From contig CAYMZR010000057.1 of the NCBI GenBank assembly GCA_964394975.1, positions 1-12,544 of the forward strand: 12,544 nt of DNA, in the 5' to 3' direction. The position numbers were made by a program, and so were the translations under genes. The DNA comes from UBA11996 sp964394975. Lineage in GTDB: Bacteria; Chloroflexota; Dehalococcoidia; Lucifugimonadales; UBA826. Positions 5,316-12,544 of the stretch are shown here, one piece after another. The notes under the pieces were generated by a model. The model searched no databases, was not told the origin of the DNA, and saw only the letters and a program-made list of their open reading frames with translations. Each line of letters begins with the position of its first letter. Within the stretch, counting starts at the first letter, position 1.

Positions 5316-6548
5316 CTAGTCAGACTTCTCCAACTCAAATGCTGCATGGAGTACCTCCGCCGCTTTTTCTACATGAACGGACCCAATAATGCAGGTTATT
5401 CTAATCTCAGAAGTCGTGATCATCTCAATATTGATATCAGCCTGAGCTAATGATCTAAACATAGTTGAAGCATAGCCAGGTGAATCTTGCATACCGGTGC
5501 CAACTATACTAATTTTGGCTAAATTTTCGGTTTTCCCAACATTGGTTGTACCAAGTTCATTTGCCACTTCTTTAACCACTTTCATTGCTCTATCTACATC
5601 TGATTGCTTAACTGTAAAAGTAAGGTCAGTCGTTCCTGACACACTAGCATTTTGCACTATTACATCTACACTTATATCGGATTCAGCCAACGGATCAAAT
5701 AGGGCAGCTGCGATTCCAGGCCTATCAACTACTGAAAAAACCGTTATTTTTGCTACATCTCTATCGGTTGCAATTCCCCTTACTCTATTGCGTATTTCAC
5801 CTACCGTATTATCCATATTTTCTCCATCATGAATTAAAGTCCCCGGTTCGTCATTAAAGCTTGAGGCCACCAAGATAGGAACCTGGTACACCATACCCAA
5901 TTCAATGGATCGAGGATTCATTTTGGCTCCATAACTTGCTAGTTCCAACATCTCTTCGAAGCCCACCATTGTCATTTTTTGAGCTTTGGAAACTAGGCGA
6001 GGGTCTGCCGTATATATTCCATCCACATCCGTATATATTTCACAACGATCAGCATTCAATCCTGCTGCCAAAGCAACTGCAGTTAAATCCGAAGCACCTC
6101 TTCCCAAAGTTGTAATATCACTATCATTGGTCACTCCTTGAAAGCCTGCCACGATCACTATATTTCCACTCCGCAACTCTTCTAGTATCCTGCCAGTATC
6201 AATATCTGCTATTCTCGCTTTCCCATATGAAGAATCAGTTCGAATCCCTGCTTGAGCTCCACTCAGACTAACAGCGTTTTTGCCCATATCCTTAAGAGCC
6301 ATGGCAACAAGTGCGCATGACTGCAGTTCGCCAGTTGACAACAAAACATCTAATTCCCTCAAATCAGGCATTGCTGAAACTTGAGAAGCAATAGATAACA
6401 AATCGTCCGTCAAGTCACCCATTGCCGAAACAGTAGCAACAACACTATTACCAGAATCATGAGCGAAAGATATTCTGGAAGCGACGCTCTTTATCAAATC
6501 CGGTGTTGCTAGTGATGATCCTCCGTATTTTTGTACTATGATAGGCAT
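5316..6548 (-). CDS. lysC: Aspartate kinase (aspartokinase)
   Basis: This enzyme phosphorylates aspartate, the committed step toward lysine, methionine, threonine and isoleucine. It has 410 residues, the usual length for a monofunctional aspartokinase. The kinase domain shows VQKYGGSS (5-12), TVSAMGDLTDDL (39-50), STGE (71-74), GRGASDLTA (149-157) and the nucleotide-site segment EIYTDVDGIYTADPR (170-184). Two ACT domains follow (about 264-336 and 345-405), including VDRPGIAA and TSEIRI, where lysine and/or threonine would bind for feedback inhibition. I chose the second ATG (6548) because AAGGG lies 6 nt upstream; the first ATG (6554) directly touches the AAGGG. It starts 9 bp after thrB and is probably co-transcribed with it. 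An internal start at 5816 may give a separate beta subunit. Confidence 0.97.
   Translation of the reverse strand: MPIIVQKYGGSSLATPDLIKSVASRISFAHDSGNSVVATVSAMGDLTDDLLSIASQVSAMPDLRELDVLLSTGELQSCALVAMALKDMGKNAVSLSGAQAGIRTDSSYGKARIADIDTGRILEELRSGNIVIVAGFQGVTNDSDITTLGRGASDLTAVALAAGLNADRCEIYTDVDGIYTADPRLVSKAQKMTMVGFEEMLELASYGAKMNPRSIELGMVYQVPILVASSFNDEPGTLIHDGENMDNTVGEIRNRVRGIATDRDVAKITVFSVVDRPGIAAALFDPLAESDISVDVIVQNASVSGTTDLTFTVKQSDVDRAMKVVKEVANELGTTNVGKTENLAKISIVGTGMQDSPGYASTMFRSLAQADINIEMITTSEIRITCIIGSVHVEKAAEVLHAAFELEKSD
5814..5825 (-). promoter_or_regulatory. Internal ribosome binding site and ATG inside lysC (possible beta subunit start)
   Basis: On the minus strand GGAGA is followed by AAAT and an ATG at 5816, in frame with lysC (Met245 of the 410-residue protein). 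The GGAG-to-ATG spacing is 5 nt, at least as good as the sites before most starts in this window. Translation from here would give a 166-residue product made of the two ACT domains. Bacillus subtilis and Corynebacterium glutamicum lysC make such an alpha/beta pair from an internal start at the equivalent position. Use of this site here is inference. Confidence 0.5.
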
Positions 6549-6557
6549 ATGCATCCC

Positions 6558-7457
6558 TTATTTCTGCACGTATGCCCCTTTCGTTGTAGGGGAAGTGAAA
6601 ATAATGTCCCCATCAAGCCCAGATTTCGTTGCTGCATCGGCCATCTCATACCCAATCGTATATTCCCTACCCTTAGTGAAGGCCAATATTGAACTGCCGG
6701 CCCCAGATAAAAAGGCACCCAATGCCCCTGCCTCCATAGCAGCCCTTATTATGTTTTTCATAGGAAAAAATTGCTTCTGTCTCTGAGGTTGATGAAGCAT
6801 ATCTTGAGTAGCATATTTGAGGTTATGCAGCTCACCCGTAAGCAGGGACTGGACGAGCAAAGCCGATCTTCCAATGTTATACACAGCGTCTTTCCTTGCT
6901 ACTTCAGGAGCAAGTATATTTCTAGCTTGATCCGTTGGCATAATTTGATCAGGTACATACAAAACAACCTTTAAATCTTCTGGGAAAGTGACGCTGGCGG
7001 TAATTAATTCCTCCCGGTCATAAATCCCAATTTGTACTCCACCCAAAAGAGCTGGGGCGACGTTGTCCGGATGGCTCTCAATTTTAGCCCCAATGTTCAA
7101 TATTTCTGATATTGAGAGAGGAAATCCTGCCATAGCATTCCCACTCATTAATCCCCCTATCAACGCTGCTGAACTACTACCCATGCCTCTGGTCAGCGGA
7201 ATTCGATTCGTACATGTTAGGGTAACTTCGGGAACAATCTCATCTATTTCTTCAAACACCTTACAAAAGCTTTTGTAGACCAAATTACTAGAATCTTTTG
7301 GTAATTCTTCCTCACCAGTCCCATTTATTTTTATGGAAAAAGGCCCTTTTGATATTCTTACTTCATTCCATACATCAAGGGCGATACCGAGGCTATCAAA
7401 GCCTGGTCCCATATTAGCTGAAGTGGCCGGAATTTTTACTACAATATCGTCAATCAT
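6558..7457 (-). CDS. thrB: Homoserine kinase (GHMP family)
   Basis: ThrB converts L-homoserine to O-phospho-L-homoserine, the substrate of threonine synthase, in the cytoplasm. The 299-residue length matches the family. The N-terminal PATSANMGPGFDSLG (10-24) is the homoserine-kinase signature, PLTRGMGSSSAALIGG (87-102) is the GHMP ATP-binding loop, ESHPDNVAPALLGG (127-140) is the conserved substrate/active-site block, and FLSGAGSSI (249-257) is the third GHMP motif. The ATG has GAG 4 nt before it. It heads a minus-strand run with lysC (9 bp downstream) and two glycosyltransferases. hom and thrC are not in the window. The extended -10 promoter just upstream predicts a leader of only about 6 nt, so this site may be partly leaderless. 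Confidence 0.97.
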   Translation of the reverse strand: MIDDIVVKIPATSANMGPGFDSLGIALDVWNEVRISKGPFSIKINGTGEEELPKDSSNLVYKSFCKVFEEIDEIVPEVTLTCTNRIPLTRGMGSSSAALIGGLMSGNAMAGFPLSISEILNIGAKIESHPDNVAPALLGGVQIGIYDREELITASVTFPEDLKVVLYVPDQIMPTDQARNILAPEVARKDAVYNIGRSALLVQSLLTGELHNLKYATQDMLHQPQRQKQFFPMKNIIRAAMEAGALGAFLSGAGSSILAFTKGREYTIGYEMADAATKSGLDGDIIFTSPTTKGAYVQK

Positions 7458-7469
7458 TTCACTCGATCA

Positions 7470-7499
7470 ATTATATCATTCCTAGCTAAGATTATTAGT
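7470..7499 (-). promoter_or_regulatory. Extended -10 promoter for the thrB-lysC operon
   Basis: On the minus strand TGATATAAT (7478 down to 7470) is a perfect extended -10, the same 9-mer as in front of the MBL hydrolase operon. ACTAAT lies 18 bp upstream at a weak -35 position. The predicted transcription start, near 7463, leaves about 6 nt before the thrB ATG at 7457. That is too short for a full Shine-Dalgarno leader. Confidence 0.5.
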
Positions 7500-7501
7500 A
7501 C

Positions 7502-7510
7502 TGATAAAAT
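7502..7510 (+). promoter_or_regulatory. Candidate extended -10 promoter for mutS2
   Basis: TGATAAAAT on the plus strand fits TGn + TAAAAT, with one mismatch to the TATAAT consensus. No good -35 is seen 16-18 bp upstream. Transcription would start near 7517, giving a leader of about 58 nt before the mutS2 GTG. It lies back to back with the thrB promoter in the 117-bp divergent gap (7458-7574), which holds nothing else that I can support. Confidence 0.3.
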
Positions 7511-7574
7511 ATCAAAGTGTAATTTCTTACTTTCGCCAAAGCAAAAGACATGATTACTTAAAAGAAGAATTTCA

Positions 7575-9980
7575 GTGACTCATCAGCCATACAGAAAACA
7601 ACAAATATTATCGAAAAGTCTAGGATTGATTGACTACGACTATGTTAAGCAGCAAGTCGCCACTCTTTGCACCTTCCCTGGGTCAAAAAGTTTAGCCCAT
7701 GAAATGCTACCGTCATATATTGAAGCAAAAGTTTCTCAACAGAAAATTGAAACAAGTGAAGGTATAAATTTAATTTCAAACATCGGCTCTTTTTCTCTTG
7801 GTGGAATCAAAGATCATGCAGAAAGTTTAAAAATAGCTAACCTAGGAGGGGTACTGACAGGCCAAGAACTTTTAGTAATAGCAAACACTGTAGAAGCTTT
7901 GTCTAATGCCAGAAAAGTGATACTGCAACACGAAGAAGAATTACCTCAATTATTGGAAGTGGCCAAAAAAGTCCCGGATTTATCCTATCTTGCTTACTCC
8001 ATCACATCAAAAATTGCCAGCAACGGCCTCGTAAAGGACGATGCAACACCAAATCTTGGCAATATTAGAAAAAAAGTTCGCGAATCATATTCAAGAGTAA
8101 CAAACGCCCTAGAATCCATTATTTCTGAAGCAGAGATGTCGGGAACAATCCAAGACAATGTAATTTCAGTCCGTGGGGATAGATTGGTGGTTCAAGTGAA
8201 ATCAAATATGCGAAGTCGCGTGCCCGGAATAGTGCATGACGCTTCAAACACAGGCATGACTTTATTTATCGAACCATTCAAAACTGTGAGTTTGTGCAAT
8301 TCTTGGAGAGAATTTTCACTAGAAGAGGAACGTGAGGTTCTTAAAGTACTTCAAGATTTATCTTCGCAGGTGGGGTCTTTATCGGGGGAAATAGATACAG
8401 GGATTCAGAACGCCGCAATTCTAGATTTCATTGTAGCCAAATCAAAGTACAGTATTTCTCTGAATGGGAGCACGACGGCTAGCAAAGTCGAACCGCTTCC
8501 AACCGGTAAAAAGATAATAAACCTTATTGAGGCAAAACACCCAATGCTTGGGGAACACGCAGTACCTTTAAACCTACAAATAGGGCCAAATTGGAATGTC
8601 CTTGTAATAACAGGTCCTAACACCGGAGGAAAAACGGTGGCAATAAAGACTGTCGGACTGCTAGTTGCAATGAACCAATCTGGGATCCAAATTCCAGCAA
8701 CATCTGGAAGTCAGCTACCGTTTTTTGATGGCATATATGCAGACATAGGAGACCAACAAAGCATAAGCAATTCAGTTTCCACCTTTAGTTCCCACATCCA
8801 GAATCTCAACGATATTTTAGATAATTGCTCCCCACAATCACTATTGCTTCTAGACGAAGTAGGTTCAAGTACGGACCCAGAAGAAGGTTCAGCTATAGCT
8901 AAGGCGGTTCTAGAGTATTTGGCCGAAAAAGGAATACCCACGCTAATTACTACACACCACAGTACGGTGACTTTAATGGCTGAATCTGACAATAGAATGA
9001 AAAATGCTAGTTTTCAACTGAACCCTGAGAATTTGACCCCAACATACAATTTAATCCTTGGACTACCAGGTCAAAGCTATGCCATGGCAGTGGCAACTAG
9101 ACTAGGTTTAAAACCCGAGATAATCGAAAAGGCGAAGGAACATCTATCGGCGGAATTTAAGGAAGTATCAGATTGGATTTCTAAAGCAACCCAAGAAAAA
9201 TCTAAAATTTCAGAAACCACAAAAGTGATTGAGAGAAAATATCAAGAGGTTGAGTCAATTCGAGCAAAGCTAGATCAGCAGATAAATCATTTAATCGACG
9301 CCAGACAAAAAATATTGGATTCTATTCATCGCGCCGGTGAGGAAAAATACAGTGAAATTGAAGACCTACTGAAAAAAGCCCGTATGGCATATTCTTGGAA
9401 TAAACATGGCGGGCAATCAGCAGATTCTCTTGAATCAATAATCGAAGATACACAGAAAAGTTTGGATGCGATATCGATGGAAAAATTGACACCAAACATT
9501 CCTGATAACTCTGACAAAGATCTCAAAATAGGCGACACTGTTATAGTCAGAGGGCTGAATTTATCGGGTGTAATTACCAAACACAACGAAATTACCCAAA
9601 TGGCGGAACTCAAAATAGGCAATCTTCGCATGGATGTGAATACCTCTAGGCTGGAAAAAGAACTGTCCGGACAAAAAAACCTCATCATAAATGAGCCTGT
9701 AAATTCAAAGCGCCTTAGCCTAGAAGAACAAATTTCCTATAGCGATCGGGTAGACATAAGAGGAATGAGAGCCGAACCTTCACTAAAAATGGTAGAAACC
9801 TTCCTCGACCAATCCCTCAAAAACGGTCTTAGTAAAGTAATAGTGATCCATGGCAAAGGTACTGGGGCACTCCGAAAAGCCATCAGAGACTTGCTGGAAG
9901 GACATCCTTTAGTCAGTAGTTATGGATCAGAACTGGACGCTCTGGGTGAAGACGGAGCAACATACGTCGTCCTAAATTAA
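7575..9980 (+). CDS. mutS2: MutS2 family ATPase with C-terminal Smr domain
   Basis: This cytoplasmic 801-residue ABC-type ATPase has the normal MutS2 length (about 780-800). MutS2 proteins lack the mismatch-recognition domain of MutS and act in suppressing recombination and/or in splitting stalled or collided ribosomes. The N-terminal core (about 15-340) leads to the Walker A loop GPNTGGKT (347-354), Walker B LLLLDEVGSS with Asp427 and Glu428, and the switch TTHHS. A charged coiled-coil region (about 515-620) and a KOW-like beta stretch (DTVIVRGLNLSGVI) follow. The Smr domain (726-801) starts with VDIRGMR and includes HGKGTGAL (759-766), the conserved H-G-x-G nuclease-type motif. The start is GTG with weak AGAAG 7 nt upstream; no better in-frame start is seen. 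It diverges from thrB and converges with the MMPL gene, stops 2 bp apart. Confidence 0.97.
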   Translation: MTHQPYRKQQILSKSLGLIDYDYVKQQVATLCTFPGSKSLAHEMLPSYIEAKVSQQKIETSEGINLISNIGSFSLGGIKDHAESLKIANLGGVLTGQELLVIANTVEALSNARKVILQHEEELPQLLEVAKKVPDLSYLAYSITSKIASNGLVKDDATPNLGNIRKKVRESYSRVTNALESIISEAEMSGTIQDNVISVRGDRLVVQVKSNMRSRVPGIVHDASNTGMTLFIEPFKTVSLCNSWREFSLEEEREVLKVLQDLSSQVGSLSGEIDTGIQNAAILDFIVAKSKYSISLNGSTTASKVEPLPTGKKIINLIEAKHPMLGEHAVPLNLQIGPNWNVLVITGPNTGGKTVAIKTVGLLVAMNQSGIQIPATSGSQLPFFDGIYADIGDQQSISNSVSTFSSHIQNLNDILDNCSPQSLLLLDEVGSSTDPEEGSAIAKAVLEYLAEKGIPTLITTHHSTVTLMAESDNRMKNASFQLNPENLTPTYNLILGLPGQSYAMAVATRLGLKPEIIEKAKEHLSAEFKEVSDWISKATQEKSKISETTKVIERKYQEVESIRAKLDQQINHLIDARQKILDSIHRAGEEKYSEIEDLLKKARMAYSWNKHGGQSADSLESIIEDTQKSLDAISMEKLTPNIPDNSDKDLKIGDTVIVRGLNLSGVITKHNEITQMAELKIGNLRMDVNTSRLEKELSGQKNLIINEPVNSKRLSLEEQISYSDRVDIRGMRAEPSLKMVETFLDQSLKNGLSKVIVIHGKGTGALRKAIRDLLEGHPLVSSYGSELDALGEDGATYVVLN

Positions 9981-9982
9981 AC

Positions 9983-12544
9983 CTATCCTCGACCAGCTCC
10001 GACCGCCGAATTTGGGGTTACCATTATCAGAAGCGCTGGCAATACAACCAAAGATGAAATTAATGCAAACCCGATCATAAGGGAAGTTAATTGCCCATAA
10101 GAAGCGAACATCGGCATAGGAGCGAAACCCATAATTGCGAACCCCACTATGCTGGAAGCCGCCGAAGCAACTAAAGCTACACCCGTACCTCTAGCTGCCT
10201 TCTGAATGGCAGCAATTTTAGATTCATTCCTATGAATCTCCTCTCTAAACCTAACCGTCATATGTATCGAATAATCTATCCCGACCCCAATAGAAATAGC
10301 CCCAATCATGGCAGTTACAAAATTTAAGGAAAAGCCAAAAATATACATGACTCCATAAAGCCAAGCGACAACCAGACCAATGGGAACTACCGTTACAACT
10401 GCGTAGCGAAAAGACCTCATAGTGACCAAAAGAAGCATAGTAGCAGCGATCATTGCTATAGGAAGAGATGTGTACAGTGTCCGAGTAGATTCGTATAGCT
10501 GTACCTCACGTTGAAAAGGTGATCCAGTCAAAGCAACCCTTGATAAAGATGAATGCTTTTCCAATTCCAACACTGCAGGTGTAATCTCCTTTAAAGCAGC
10601 GGTAACCACTGCTTGATCTCTAGTACCCGGCATTTGAAATTGAATTGTAGTCAAACTCTCCTCGCCAGAACTGTAATATATAGCACCTTGCACTTGGTCT
10701 GGTCTGAGAATCATATTTTGACCGTCACCCCAGACCCCGTTAACCAACGAATATTCAAAAATCGCCCTTATTTGATCTCTTGTATCTGGTATGCCATCAC
10801 TATTGATATCTGTTATGGCTATTCCCTTCGCGCCCTCCACCACGGACACAGCAAAGGAATTCCCCATCAATGTGGTAAGCAGGTTTAAAGCATTCAACCC
10901 AAATGTAACCTCCCCACTCGGCGTCTGTTCCACAAAATCAATTTCTCTCAAGCTATCTATGTAAATGCTCATATCTTCGTAAACGGTCGGATCGGTCAAA
11001 TCGCCTTTAAGATAAGTAACCCCTGGTTCTCCGCCGGCTATAAATTCATCAAACTTATCAAGCCCGACCACAAAATCTGATTCCGAATCAAAAAAATCTT
11101 TAACATCAAAAGAAGGAGTCAATTTCAGAGCAGAATAAATCGAGTAAGAAGTCACTGCTGCAGTCACAAGAATCACTAATAGAACGTTTGTGGCAGCTAA
11201 TGTAACAATTTTTGAAACAATATCGGCAAATCTATCTTGGTTTAATGATTTTATTTCCAGTTTTCCTGTTTTTTCATTAGACTCTGCACTAGTATTTTTC
11301 GACAGTACCAAAATTGGCAACAAAATAAGAAAAAAGATGCAAAAAGCTAGAAGAAGCAATCCTATAAATTTGCTCACAGCTACCATCATAATGATCGAAG
11401 CGCCTGAAACCGAAGCTACTAGTGTTGAGCCTGCTATTCTATAAATTATCCATTTTTTGGCCTTGAAATTGAACCGACCCTCACTCATGAGTTGATCTAT
11501 TTTCATAGTTAGTAGAGGAGCCACCATGCCGAGTATGATGAAAGAAGATATAACCGCTATTGCAGCAGCGCATCCAAAATGTATAACTGCCTCAATATTG
11601 GATGACAAATTTGAAAGAAAAGCTATGCTGTCACTAGCCATCGCCAAAAGAAGTGCTCCTAATACTGATGCGTAACCCAAAGTGAAACCAACTTTTGGGT
11701 CATATCCCTGCGACAACTCTTCCCGATATCTCCGAACTGAATGCACCACAAAATCAACTCCCAATGAAATCATCCCAATGGGTACAACTAAATCTATAAC
11801 CAGCCCACTTTTTAGCCCTAATAAAGCAGAGACACCTTTCAACCAAACCATCAATACCGCAAGGCCAACCCCTGTTATAGCGGTAGCCCAATAAGAATTA
11901 AGACTAATACCTACCACCAATACAGCAGCAATGGCTGTGAACATTATGAAAACCCCAGCCTTCTTACCTTCGTCTTCAGATTCTAAATTGGCATCTATAG
12001 CAATTCCCCAAATCTCGTAATTTTTTCCCGAACCTTCCATCACAGAACTTATACTTCTATTCAGGTGCTCTTTATTGATTACATCGGGCCCTCCTCCCAT
12101 TCCAATTTCCAGACCGGCCCCACCTAGTTTTGAATTGTCCGCCAAAGCATGAAATACCATGACAGGTGCAATCCAGTAGTCGATTTCCTGACCAAGAACA
12201 ATTCTTTTTGTGGAATAGGCCTTAGTAGAAATTAAGTTTTTAACATCAGCAAACTGGGGATTGGCCATGATGTGGTGAAAAGCCAGTTTAATTTGTTCTT
12301 CAGTAGCGGATTCCAAAATTAAATTCTGACTCGCGAGAAAAACTTCCACAGTGTCCACAACAGAAATAATTCCATCTATTTGCATTCCCAAATCAAAATC
12401 GTAGTAATTAGCAAGATAGGGCTGTTTCTTTAAAGTACCTCTTTTATTTCCCTCCTCAGTCACTGCTAAATCTCCTTTCAGGTCCAATTCAATCAAGCGA
12501 TTTCTACTGACCTTCAGGTCTAAAAGCACAGATTTAGATAAAAC
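9983..12544 (-). CDS. MMPL/RND-type membrane exporter (5' end beyond right edge)
   Basis: 853 residues are visible and the frame is open to the window edge, so the GTG at 12529 is not the true start. The missing part should contain the first membrane helix. Numbered from 12544, the layout is: end of the first extracytoplasmic domain (1-190); TM2-TM6 (about 193-345) including LGVDFVVH with Asp264; an extra hydrophobic stretch and TM7 (about 370-470); a second extracytoplasmic domain (471-685); and TM8-TM12 (about 688-840) including VGIDYSIH with Asp757. The paired TM4 and TM10 aspartates match the proton-relay positions of MmpL-type pumps, so proton-driven export of a lipid or hydrophobic molecule is likely; the substrate is unknown. 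An EF-hand-like loop lies at 579-590. It converges on mutS2 with a 2-bp gap. Confidence 0.93.
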   Translation of the reverse strand, partial: VLSKSVLLDLKVSRNRLIELDLKGDLAVTEEGNKRGTLKKQPYLANYYDFDLGMQIDGIISVVDTVEVFLASQNLILESATEEQIKLAFHHIMANPQFADVKNLISTKAYSTKRIVLGQEIDYWIAPVMVFHALADNSKLGGAGLEIGMGGGPDVINKEHLNRSISSVMEGSGKNYEIWGIAIDANLESEDEGKKAGVFIMFTAIAAVLVVGISLNSYWATAITGVGLAVLMVWLKGVSALLGLKSGLVIDLVVPIGMISLGVDFVVHSVRRYREELSQGYDPKVGFTLGYASVLGALLLAMASDSIAFLSNLSSNIEAVIHFGCAAAIAVISSFIILGMVAPLLTMKIDQLMSEGRFNFKAKKWIIYRIAGSTLVASVSGASIIMMVAVSKFIGLLLLAFCIFFLILLPILVLSKNTSAESNEKTGKLEIKSLNQDRFADIVSKIVTLAATNVLLVILVTAAVTSYSIYSALKLTPSFDVKDFFDSESDFVVGLDKFDEFIAGGEPGVTYLKGDLTDPTVYEDMSIYIDSLREIDFVEQTPSGEVTFGLNALNLLTTLMGNSFAVSVVEGAKGIAITDINSDGIPDTRDQIRAIFEYSLVNGVWGDGQNMILRPDQVQGAIYYSSGEESLTTIQFQMPGTRDQAVVTAALKEITPAVLELEKHSSLSRVALTGSPFQREVQLYESTRTLYTSLPIAMIAATMLLLVTMRSFRYAVVTVVPIGLVVAWLYGVMYIFGFSLNFVTAMIGAISIGVGIDYSIHMTVRFREEIHRNESKIAAIQKAARGTGVALVASAASSIVGFAIMGFAPMPMFASYGQLTSLMIGFALISSLVVLPALLIMVTPNSAVGAGRG
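10775..10810 (-). other. EF-hand-like calcium-binding loop encoded in the MMPL gene
   Basis: The codons read DINSDGIPDTRD (residues 579-590 of the visible protein). Acidic or amide side chains occupy loop positions 1, 3, 5, 9 and 12, and Gly is at position 6, as in canonical EF-hand and dockerin-type Ca2+ loops. Position 12 is Asp rather than the usual Glu. It sits in the second extracytoplasmic domain, where calcium would be available. Binding is inferred from the pattern. Confidence 0.55.

Noticed and set aside
6536..6974. Open frames overlapping the 3' half of thrB on both strands
   Set aside because: They are out of frame with or antisense to thrB, whose GHMP motifs are intact throughout.
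8711..8992. Minus-strand 93-codon open frame inside mutS2
   Set aside because: It is antisense to the Walker B region of a clear MutS2 gene and has no family features of its own.
12527..12529. GTG at 12529 as the start of the MMPL protein
   Set aside because: The frame continues open to the edge, and the protein would lack TM1 and part of the first extracytoplasmic domain.
1..12544. CRISPR arrays, tRNA/rRNA genes, transposases or attachment sites
   Set aside because: I looked on both strands and saw no regularly spaced repeats, cloverleaf or rRNA-like sequence, or recombinase/transposase motifs.

Overview
The window is a gene-dense bacterial chromosome segment, AT-rich (roughly 40% GC by eye). 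It holds eleven protein-coding genes, two of them cut by the window edges. I saw no RNA gene, mobile element or CRISPR array. Most genes are housekeeping. The set (AroH-type chorismate mutase, aspartokinase plus ThrB, MutS2 with Smr domain, CPBP protease, DPM1-like and ALG5-like glycosyltransferases, MMPL exporter) and the tight packing suggest an uncultivated, streamlined marine-type bacterium. Chloroflexota of the SAR202/Dehalococcoidia type is my best guess. That placement is inference and was not tested by phylogeny.

Left block (1-2250, minus strand): MBL-fold hydrolase -> CPBP membrane protease (16-bp overlap) -> trpA -> aroH (only the first 17 codons are visible). A perfect extended -10 promoter (TGATATAAT) lies upstream of the hydrolase. 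trpA stands apart from trpB, and a 13-codon open frame containing one Trp codon ends directly against the trpA start. A divergent small gene of unknown function (2375-2635, plus strand) follows an intergenic region with an inverted repeat.

Middle block (2638-7457, minus strand): thrB -> lysC -> ALG5-like glycosyltransferase -> DPM1-like glycosyltransferase -> TPR protein. The first four are separated by only 9 to 24 bp and probably form one operon. It links the aspartate-family amino-acid pathway to polyprenol-phosphate sugar donors. lysC has an internal in-frame ATG with a good Shine-Dalgarno sequence, placed to produce a separate regulatory beta subunit. The TPR gene has a 98-bp leader with its own candidate promoter.

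Right block: mutS2 (plus strand, divergent from thrB across 117 bp with promoters on both strands) converges with a large MMPL/RND-type exporter gene (minus strand). The two stop codons are 2 bp apart, as they also are at the other convergent pair (2635/2638). The exporter runs off the right edge. Its second extracytoplasmic loop carries an EF-hand-like calcium-binding loop.

I do not see a clear new defence or mobile system. The most checkable unusual points are the internal lysC start, the EF-hand-like loop in the exporter, the repeated promoter architecture, the trpA-aroH arrangement and two unrecognised protein regions.
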